A stretch of 53,156 nt of DNA from positions 1 to 53,156 of the forward strand of contig JAINCR010000046.1 of assembly GCA_036574215.1 (NCBI GenBank), read 5' to 3'. Below the pieces are notes generated by a model. That model was given only the letters and a program-made list of their open reading frames with translations. It was not told the DNA's origin and made no database searches. The translations under genes and the position numbers were made by a program. This document shows positions 1-6,049 of this stretch, one piece after another. Each line of letters starts with the position of its first letter. Positions within the stretch are counted from its first letter, which is position 1. This DNA is from Caldisericaceae bacterium (lineage in GTDB: Bacteria > Caldisericota > Caldisericia > Caldisericales > Caldisericaceae).

Positions 1-476
1 CCAGAATCAAGAGTTTTTTGGATAGAGTAAGCATAGTCATCACTTTTGCCACCATAAGTTTTTGCCCATGTAATACCACCATTTTTATCGAGTTTTAAGA
101 TAAGAATATCCCAACCACCTGCTCCAAACGAGGAGGTTTGACCACAAACAATATATCCAGAATCAAGAGTTTTTTGGATAGAGTAAGCATAGTCATCACT
201 TTTACCGCCATAGGTTTTTGCCCAAGAAATGCTACCATTTGATTGCGATAAGATAAAAGCATCGTTTAACTGTTTAGCTAAAAAATCCCTTACCTCAAGA
301 TTAGTCCAACTTACCGAACCTAAAGGCAAATCAAAAGTTTTTGCTACAACATTAGCATCTTTTGAAATAATATTTAAGGCGTTTGTTTTTACTTGAGAAA
401 AAGATAACCCATAAGAAGATGGTACTAAGTAAACAAAAAAACAAATCAAAATAAAAATTATAATAATTTTTTTCAT
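1..476 (-). CDS. Secreted W-x-K-T-Y-G-G repeat protein, N-terminal part (cut by window edge)
   Basis: The frame is open from an ATG at 476 down to base 1 with no stop, so the C-terminus lies outside the window. AAGGAG sits just upstream of the ATG. The protein begins with MKKIIIIFILICFF, a signal peptide or membrane anchor, followed by about 60 residues of unique sequence. Repeats then start, with the pattern WAKTYGGKSDDYAYSIQ, a D-S-G-Y-I-V core and a LILKLDKNG end. The DNA repeat period is 156 bases (52 residues): the sequence at base 1 returns almost unchanged at 157. Such repeats are common in large extracellular proteins of thermophilic anaerobes and probably form a beta-propeller-like fold; that is inference. 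The function is unknown. Confidence 0.85.
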   Translation of the reverse strand, partial: MKKIIIIFILICFFVYLVPSSYGLSFSQVKTNALNIISKDANVVAKTFDLPLGSVSWTNLEVRDFLAKQLNDAFILSQSNGSISWAKTYGGKSDDYAYSIQKTLDSGYIVCGQTSSFGAGGWDILILKLDKNGGITWAKTYGGKSDDYAYSIQKTLDS

Positions 477-526
477 CTTCGCTCCTTATTAATTGTTATT
501 TATTACACAAATAATCTTCTACTTAA

Positions 527-532
527 ATTATA
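527..532 (-). promoter_or_regulatory. -10 box (TATAAT) for the repeat protein
   Basis: A perfect TATAAT on the minus strand lies about 50 bases upstream of the ATG at 476. No good -35 box is seen at 17 bases; a TTGATA sits only 14 bases away. Confidence 0.45.
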
Positions 533-889
533 CAAAAAAAAGACTTATCAAAAACTTTTAATATTTACAAAAAATGTCTTCTATGAAACTCTTTTAACTG
601 AATCATTTTTTTCCAAAGCAAATAAGTTTTGATAGAAAATATTTTTGATAATTTTTTATACGCTTCATTGGATTGAAGAAGAAAAAATAGATTGTTGTTT
701 GGAAGTGAAATATGTAGTCTTAGATTACTGGAATAAAAGTAGTGATTCATCTAAAGAAGGGTTAAGAAGCAAAAAGAGTGTTTAATCTGGTTTAGTTAGA
801 TAAGTTTCTTTTAAAAGCCTATTTCATAATTTTTATTGTTTGGTTTCCAAAGAATTTATAAAAAATTTTTCAAAATTTTCAAAAAACTC

Positions 890-924
890 TTGACTTTTAA
901 AAAAAAAAAAAAAAAAAATATCCT
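890..924 (+). promoter_or_regulatory. Possible promoter with an A20 tract in its spacer
   Basis: TTGACT (890-895) is followed by 20 consecutive adenines (899-918) and then TATCCT (919-924). The spacer is 23 bases, too long for sigma70, but it consists mostly of a slippage-prone homopolymer. It lies upstream of the radical SAM remnant and the rest of the RiPP-like locus. Confidence 0.35.
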
Positions 925-980
925 ATCATTAGATGAGGGTTAGTTAGGTATGGAAAAGTTTAGAAAAGAGAAAGTTTTAG

Positions 981-1412
981 ATAAGGAGGTATAATGTAGA
1001 ACTCACTGAAGTAGGAATAACGAGTGAATTTTCAATCCCATTGAATCATGATACGAACATTGAATGGGGAGATCCAGTTGACCATCTAATCCGTTTTCCA
1101 ACAATTGTAGAGCATTGTAGCACATTTGTGGGAGTAAAAGCAGATGGTTCTATACAAGTTTCGCCATATCTTCCTATAACTGTTGGTAATATAAGAAGAC
1201 ACAAATTCAGTGAATATTGGGATAAGGGTTTAGCAAGGATGTGAGAAATTACAAAAGTAAAGGAGTTTGCAAAAAGAATTGTATGTGTTAAGGATATGGG
1301 AAGAAGCGATGAGGAGATACCGGTTGTTTGGTTTGATGAAGACATTGCAATAGATATTATAGACGATAATCTTTTAGGAGGAGTAGATGAAAGAAGCAAA
1401 ACCAATGTTTAA
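981..1412 (+). pseudogene. Radical SAM/SPASM peptide maturase remnant (C-terminal half, interrupted by TGA)
   Basis: Only the C-terminal auxiliary cluster (SPASM) region of a radical SAM peptide maturase is left. Visible signs are EHCSTFVGVKADGS, VSPYLPITVGNIRR and SEYWDKGLARM, the layout of SPASM proteins that modify ribosomal peptides. The radical SAM core with CxxxCxxC is absent. The frame opens at 981 after a TAG, with no clear start: the ATG at 994 sits behind a good AAGGAGG but is followed at once by TAG in its own frame. A TGA at 1242-1244 falls exactly where Trp would complete LARMWEITK, and the same frame continues sensibly to TAA at 1410-1412. The end overlaps the next gene's start at 1387. 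The most likely reading is a decayed maturase; recoding of the TGA is a less likely alternative. Confidence 0.7.
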
Positions 1413-2268
1413 GAAAGAGAACCTCCTTTATGAAAGAGAAGAGAAAGAGGGATATTGAACCATTACTTCAAAAGTGCATCCTGAAGCAAGGGAGCTAATA
1501 ATCAACCCTACTGCAAGAGAAATATTAGAACTTACCGATGGAAGCAGAACAATGAATGAGATAGAATTGCATTTTATCAACAAATATTTTAGAGTGCCTA
1601 AAGAGAAAGTTAAGGCTGATATTTTTAGGACTTTAAGTTCCTTTACACGTCTGGGAATTGTAGAGTGGGATGGCGAAAATCCTTTCCTCTATAAGAAAGA
1701 AGAACCTCTTACTGACGGCTACTCTCTTTTCATTGCTCAAGAAGACAACCTGAGAGATCTTGAAAGTTTTATTAAATTAATGGAAGATGTACAGGGTCTT
1801 CAAGGAGGAATAGTTTTCTACAAGAATCCATTAATTACGCAAGGTGAATATTCCGAATTAGTATTAAGGCAAAAACTCTTTAAATTTTTTGAAGAATTTT
1901 TCCTGTTAAGGAAGGATTCGGAGATAAAGGGAATGATAAGTATTTCATTACCTGCTCACCCAAAGGAATTTAGTGCTGCCTTGAGATTGGTAATCTGCCC
2001 TGAGAAGTTTTTAAGCGAGTTATTTAAATATTCAAGAGATTATCTTCCGTATTTAGCTGTAAGGCATATTTCAAAGATTGAATTTTATGAAACAGATACA
2101 GAACCAGTAAATGATACTCTCAAGAAGTTCTTGTTGGAAGAAGGATTTGTAAAAGAAGGGGAATTGAAAAACGAACTTGGTTTTGGAAAAGATTTAGTGA
2201 TTTATTCTCTTTCCTATGCTAAAGAATTTATTGAAAAAGTAGAAAAACAAAGAAAGGAATTCGTTTAA
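1387..2268 (+). CDS. PqqD-like peptide-binding protein with C-terminal extension (TGA at codon 24)
   Basis: The N-terminal ~100 residues resemble the PqqD/RRE fold that delivers precursor peptides to radical SAM maturases: IINPTAREILELTDGSRT matches the typical N-x-T-x-x-x-I-L-x-L-x-D-G pattern, followed by a winged-helix-like stretch. The remaining ~190 residues are not recognised. ATG at 1387 follows GGAGGAG and overlaps the maturase remnant, as expected for coupled genes. Codon 24 (1456-1458) is TGA where these proteins usually have Trp (EGY-W-TITSK). Without readthrough, the longest product would start at GTG 1474, which has no ribosome binding site, giving 264 residues with most of the PqqD domain. 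It is either a lightly damaged gene or one that reads UGA as Trp. Confidence 0.65.
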
Positions 2269-2308
2269 TTTATGCTTAAAGATATAATAAGAAAGGAAGT
2301 AAACTAAA

Positions 2309-2488
2309 ATGCAAAACAATGAAAGCCCGACGATTGAGAGTGCAGTAGGAAGTGGAGGAACAGATCCAGATGGTTTTATTTTTGTTATGCTTGCTGCAGT
2401 AGCATGGTCACTAATAGTGGCGACTGCAGCCGCGGTAGTAAGTTACGATACTCTTTGGATACAGGTCCATAGGTATATTGATCATTGA
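2309..2488 (+). CDS. Candidate RiPP precursor peptide 1 (59 residues)
   Basis: A short ORF with AGGAAGT upstream lies 40 bases after the PqqD-like gene. The N-terminus MQNNESPTIESAVGSGG looks like a leader ending in a Gly-Gly cleavage motif. The remaining 42 residues are hydrophobic (FIFVMLAAVAW, IVATAAAVV), with two Trp, a Tyr and a polar end (HRYIDH). The first 16 or so codons, and the 15 bases before the ATG, return nearly unchanged at 3837, where the following sequence is unrelated. A conserved leader with a variable core, next to PqqD-like and SPASM genes, is the mark of ribosomal peptide natural products. There are no Cys residues, so a Cys-based sactipeptide or lanthipeptide is unlikely. 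The class is not identified. Confidence 0.6.
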   Translation: MQNNESPTIESAVGSGGTDPDGFIFVMLAAVAWSLIVATAAAVVSYDTLWIQVHRYIDH

Positions 2489-2529
2489 TCTCTAACTGTA
2501 ATAATATGTAATAATACGAGGAGGTAAAA

Positions 2530-3096
2530 ATGAAAAACTATAAAAGTTCAACGACAGAACAGTTAGGAGAGATTAGAGGTTCTCTAATCTTTAGACCTAA
2601 GTATTCAAAATGGGCTTATGTATTTCTTTCTTTGATCATTATATTTGTGGCGCTTGTGTTAGGAGGTGTTATTTGGGTTTTTAAGCAAGAGGGATCGGCA
2701 ATAACTACCATTATTTTAAGAAGTATACCTTTTGGGCTTCTTTTAATTTTTCTTCTTTTTGGTTTACTTATTTATCATACAATGAGATATGAAATCAGAG
2801 ATGATGGACTTTATCTTGTCTGTGGACCATTTTATTCAAAGATTGATTATGGAAAGATTAAAAGTTTAGAAAAAACTGATTTAACTTTAGATGTTACTTC
2901 AAGCTGGAGAATACCAGGATATGCTTTGTTTAATGTTCCATATGGAAATAAAGGTATTATAAAAATGTATTCTACAAGTGCCCTTAAAAACATTCTACTT
3001 ATTAAAACCAGCGATGGGAAGCAGTACGGTATAACACCTGCAGATGAAGAAGGCTTTTTAAAAGAACTTGAGGCAAGGATAAAAGGAAATAGGTGA
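2530..3096 (+). CDS. Bacterial PH-domain membrane protein
   Basis: 188 residues with a clear AGGAGG at the start. Two membrane segments (about residues 28-50 and 63-82) are followed by a bacterial pleckstrin-homology-like domain: the order YEIRDDGLYLVCGPF, IDYGKIKSLEKT, a R-I-P-G-Y segment and ILLIKTSDGKQYGITP fits the bPH family that places a short beta-barrel at the membrane. Family members often appear beside bacteriocin or transport genes, but their biochemical role is mostly unknown. It lies between the two precursor-like ORFs and ends 4 bases before the next start, so it belongs to the same transcript. A role in self-protection or membrane sensing is inference. Confidence 0.75.
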   Translation: MKNYKSSTTEQLGEIRGSLIFRPKYSKWAYVFLSLIIIFVALVLGGVIWVFKQEGSAITTIILRSIPFGLLLIFLLFGLLIYHTMRYEIRDDGLYLVCGPFYSKIDYGKIKSLEKTDLTLDVTSSWRIPGYALFNVPYGNKGIIKMYSTSALKNILLIKTSDGKQYGITPADEEGFLKELEARIKGNR

Positions 3097-3100
3097 GGAT

Positions 3101-3745
3101 ATGAATAATTATATTTTATTATCGATGATATTTCTTGGAGTTACTTTTATCTGGATTTATTTCTTTTTCCCTTATCCATTTTTGAAATTTTCGCCTATTA
3201 ATTTTCTTTCGGCAATCTTTGGAGCTTTAAGTGCTATTATATTTTTCTTTTTAAAAACATTTGTTCTAAGAGTATTTTCTTTTTCGAATTCGGTCCTTTG
3301 GATAATTCTATTTTCTTTTATAATTGTCCTTTTTCAAAACTTTTTAAAGACATTATTCCCGTTTATTATTTTTAAAGTCAAAAGGAATAATCCTTTGATT
3401 CTTGGTGGTTTGTGCGGTGCTTTTTTTGGGTTTACTGAATCAGTAATTTCAATATTAACTAACTCAAATTACAACATGATTTTTGCAGAGGAGGTCTTTA
3501 AAATTGGCCTAAGTACAAGCCTTATGATTCTAATTTTTTATGGACTTATAAAAGAGAGAATAATACTCTACTTCCTTCTTGCAGTGGTAATCCAAACATT
3601 TATCATTGCAACTCCAATTATTACTAATTTACAGGGAGCAATCTCAGTATGGTTCATTGTTATTACATCAAGTATCGTAATAATAATTTCGAAGTTTATA
3701 GTCTTAAAAAAATTAGATTCTACGAAACAAGTTGCGACAAAGTAA
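3101..3745 (+). CDS. Polytopic membrane protein, unknown family
   Basis: 214 residues, very hydrophobic, with roughly six membrane spans. It starts at ATG 3101 behind GGTGAGGAT, directly after the PH-domain gene. Polar residues sit within the membrane part in two places: FGFTESV (about residue 115) and FAEEVFKIG (about 128). The E-E-x-x-K pattern recalls intramembrane proteases of the PrsW type, but the order of motifs is not that of PrsW, and there is no His to support a CPBP-type zinc protease. I do not assign a family. Its place between the two precursor-like ORFs suggests a part in processing, export or immunity. Confidence 0.65.
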   Translation: MNNYILLSMIFLGVTFIWIYFFFPYPFLKFSPINFLSAIFGALSAIIFFFLKTFVLRVFSFSNSVLWIILFSFIIVLFQNFLKTLFPFIIFKVKRNNPLILGGLCGAFFGFTESVISILTNSNYNMIFAEEVFKIGLSTSLMILIFYGLIKERIILYFLLAVVIQTFIIATPIITNLQGAISVWFIVITSSIVIIISKFIVLKKLDSTKQVATK

Positions 3746-3836
3746 CATAAGTTGATTGAAAAAATGATAAAGAGTTAAGCGAACAATGATAAGTTAAAGG
3801 AAGATATATACATTAGTTTAAAGGAGGTAAACTAAA

Positions 3837-4007
3837 ATGCAAAACTAAGAAAGCCCGACGATTGAGAGTGCGGGAGGAAGTGGAAATGAATTAGAGCCAC
3901 AGGTTGTGTTAGCACTTGTAGATTTTGTTGTTGCTTCAGAGTTTATGTATATTTGGATTTGGCATGCAGTAACAGGTGTACCGGAACCCCCATACCCCAT
4001 AGGGTGA
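3837..4007 (+). pseudogene. Candidate RiPP precursor peptide 2, with TAA at codon 4
   Basis: This second copy of the precursor leader lies behind a strong AAAGGAGGT. The 19 bases spanning the ATG are identical to copy 1, and so are 23 bases coding ESPTIESA. Codon 4 reads TAA where copy 1 has AAT (Asn), so the copy as written makes only MQN. Beyond the stop the frame stays open to TGA at 4005-4007 and encodes ESPTIESAGGSGNELEP, then a different core with IWIWHAV and a Pro-rich end (VPEPPYPIG). No in-frame ATG/GTG/TTG start near the leader would rescue it. It is a nonsense-mutated paralogue, or a sequencing error in a live gene. Confidence 0.55.
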
Positions 4008-4040
4008 GATAAATAAGTTTCTTAAAGAGATTAATGTGAA

Positions 4041-4466
4041 ATGAACTTATACTTAATTTCTATTTGGATTGATGGAATTATTTTAGTATTGTGCCTTATC
4101 TTTTTGGTAAGTGAGAGGAACCCAATTTTGGGGATTAGGATCCCTGCAACACTTTCAGACCCGGAAATTTGGAAGAAAACACACAAAAAAGCTTCAAAAA
4201 TTTTATGCACAGTTTCACTTGTCCACCTTTTCTTACTATTGTTGACTCATTCAGATTATTATGCAAAAGTTTTTAACGCCTTATTACTATTTCTCTTTAT
4301 CGTGTTGCTACTTTATATTATTTATTATGCAAACACTCTTTATGAAGAAAAATTTCCAACGAAAGTGAAAAAGATAAACTTCTCTAAATCGCCTTTTTTA
4401 AACAAACTCCTCAATAATTTAAGAAAACTAAATCCAGGCTTTGCAAAAATGCAGTTTTGGATTTGA
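4041..4466 (+). CDS. SdpI-like membrane protein, putative immunity
   Basis: 141 residues with three to four membrane spans. After the first span comes NPILGIRIPATLSDPEIW followed by KKTHKKAS, which matches the hallmark of the SdpI/YhfL C-terminal family (N-x-x-x-G-x-R-x-P-x-T-L-S-x-x-x-x-W). SdpI is the immunity protein against the SDP toxin of Bacillus subtilis, and homologues are often found beside bacteriocin genes. Here it directly follows the second precursor-like ORF and precedes ABC transporter genes, so self-immunity is a reasonable inference. The ribosome binding site is weak (AAAGAGAT, some distance upstream). The ORF ends in TGA at 4464-4466. Confidence 0.7.
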   Translation: MNLYLISIWIDGIILVLCLIFLVSERNPILGIRIPATLSDPEIWKKTHKKASKILCTVSLVHLFLLLLTHSDYYAKVFNALLLFLFIVLLLYIIYYANTLYEEKFPTKVKKINFSKSPFLNKLLNNLRKLNPGFAKMQFWI

Positions 4467-4525
4467 AATAAAAAGGAAAAAGATAATGAGCAAATAAAAA
4501 TTAATTAAAGAACTATCTTCTTTTA

Positions 4526-4554
4526 TTGACAAAAATTCAAAAATGGAATATACT
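4526..4554 (+). promoter_or_regulatory. Sigma70 promoter of the ABC transporter genes
   Basis: A perfect TTGACA (4526-4531), a 17-base spacer and TATACT (4549-4554) lie 29 bases before the ATG of the ABC ATPase. It gives the transporter genes their own transcript, separate from the precursor/maturase genes. Confidence 0.85.
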
Positions 4555-4583
4555 CAAAAAAATTTGGAAACGGAGGTAAAAAA

Positions 4584-5210
4584 ATGACAGAAGTTTTAAT
4601 GGAAAATGTGAGTTTTCGGTTCTCTAAAGTACTGAAAATAGTAGAAGATTTTTCTTTAAAGGTAGAGAAAGGAGAGTTTGTTTACATTGTTGGTAAGAAT
4701 GCGGCAGGTAAGAGCACACTGTTAAGGATTATGTGTGGTATTATCCCTCCTCAAAAGGGTAGGGTAAGTCTCTTAGGTAAAGATCCACACCGCAATCCAA
4801 AGGTTCTAAAGGAAGTTGGAGTAATGATTGATGGAATGGGATTTTATAGCGATCTCAGTTTGAAAGAAAATGTGCTTATCTTTGCAAAAGAAAAGGGATT
4901 AAAGGATGGAGTAGAGAAAACATTGGATGAGTATATAAAAATTTGGGATATAGATTTTAATACTCTATACAAGAGAGGTTCTCATGGTATGAGAAGAATA
5001 GCGCAACTAACACTATCTCTCTTAACAAACCCTCAGGTTTTCATATGGGATGAACCTGAACTTGCACTTGATGAAAAAAGGCAAGGAATTTTGTTAAACT
5101 TCCTACATGACTACAAATCAAAAGGAGAGACAATTATTATAGCAGGGACAAATCCCGATCTCTACGGAGATCTTGTAGACAAAACAATCCATAAGGAGGT
5201 AATCGTATGA
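4584..5210 (+). CDS. ABC transporter ATP-binding protein
   Basis: 208 residues; AGGAGGT upstream of ATG. Walker A is GKNAAGKST (residue ~40) and Walker B is VFIWDEPELALDE. The signature region is degenerate (SHGMRRIAQL rather than LSGGQ), and the H-loop His is replaced by Thr/Asn (IIIAGTNPD), so hydrolysis may be slow or regulated. The protein is slightly shorter than usual for ABC-2 partners. It overlaps the permease gene by 4 bases (ATGA), so the two are translationally coupled and should form one complex. In a bacteriocin-like locus such pairs often act in immunity by pumping the peptide out of the membrane; that role is inferred. Confidence 0.85.
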   Translation: MTEVLMENVSFRFSKVLKIVEDFSLKVEKGEFVYIVGKNAAGKSTLLRIMCGIIPPQKGRVSLLGKDPHRNPKVLKEVGVMIDGMGFYSDLSLKENVLIFAKEKGLKDGVEKTLDEYIKIWDIDFNTLYKRGSHGMRRIAQLTLSLLTNPQVFIWDEPELALDEKRQGILLNFLHDYKSKGETIIIAGTNPDLYGDLVDKTIHKEVIV

Positions 5211-5950
5211 AGGTTCTTTTTAAACAAAAACAGTGGATTGTAATACAGGCAATATTTGTGATTATAAGTATCATAGCAGGGATATCTATTAAAGCACATA
5301 CCAAAGAACCGGTAGGTGGATTAGCAATGGGTTTGCATTTTATTGCTAGCACTACGGAGTATGGTATCCCAATTTTTTTCATTCTCTTTTCAGACCTTCT
5401 ATTCAATGTTGAGTATCTACAGGGAACATTTTTAACGCATTTAACCTGTGGGCAAAGTAGAAGAGTTTGGATGCTAAAAAAATCTATAACCTTTTATATG
5501 TTTATCCTCCTTCAAATTCTTATTACTCTTGTTTTAATATCATTAGTTACAGGTGCATTACTTGGACATTTTGGTCTACAAGGGTTGAAAGAATTAGATA
5601 AAACGGTATACAATATGAAAACAACAGAGTTGGTAAGAGGAATAGGTTTAAACACCTTAAGGATATTTATGTTTGTTAGCTTTGCAGTATTTGTATCAAC
5701 ACTCTTACCAGGTAAACTTGTAATAGGTAGCATTGCTTCTATAGGTGCAATTTTCATAATAATGAGAATTATGGCTGACCTTTATCATACTTACAAGGAT
5801 AGTAAAGTTATGGATTTTGTTGTTCGTAATTTCTTTTTTGAGAATCCAACAAAACTTGCATGGGTCTTTGGAATTCTTTGGGTTCTCATATTCACATGGC
5901 TTTCGATAGAGCGGGTAAATAGGGTTGAAATAGCAAGTAGAGGTGCTTAA
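5207..5950 (+). CDS. ABC-2-type permease
   Basis: 247 residues with about six membrane spans, starting inside the stop of the ATPase gene. There is no signal peptide; the topology and length fit ABC-2/LanFEG-type permeases that partner a separate ATPase. Sequence similarity cannot be judged by eye, so the family call rests on topology and coupling to the ATPase. A small hairpin (AGGCTT/AAGCCT, 5995-6012) follows the gene but lacks a T-run, so it is not a convincing terminator. Confidence 0.75.
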   Translation: MKVLFKQKQWIVIQAIFVIISIIAGISIKAHTKEPVGGLAMGLHFIASTTEYGIPIFFILFSDLLFNVEYLQGTFLTHLTCGQSRRVWMLKKSITFYMFILLQILITLVLISLVTGALLGHFGLQGLKELDKTVYNMKTTELVRGIGLNTLRIFMFVSFAVFVSTLLPGKLVIGSIASIGAIFIIMRIMADLYHTYKDSKVMDFVVRNFFFENPTKLAWVFGILWVLIFTWLSIERVNRVEIASRGA

Positions 5951-6049
5951 AAGTTGTCTAATTCAAATTCTATCTCAATAAATATTGATTGTATAGGCTT
6001 CTTAGCAAGCCTCTACATTGATTGTTAGTTATATTAAGAGCACATTCAA

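Larger units (their letters stand above)
477..980. other. Intergenic gap between divergent genes
   Basis: This AT-rich region has no convincing gene. A 61-codon minus-strand frame (565-750) has no recognisable protein features. The gap holds the promoter of the leftward repeat protein and a run of 20 adenines (899-918) ahead of the accessory locus. Confidence 0.6.

Noticed and set aside
565-750. 61-codon minus-strand ORF in the left intergenic gap
   Set aside because: No ribosome binding site, no recognisable protein pattern, composition like the surrounding AT-rich spacer.
3101-3745. CPBP (ABI) family protease call
   Set aside because: The E-E pair is present, but the sequence has no His residues to bind metal and lacks the F-x-x-x-H motif.
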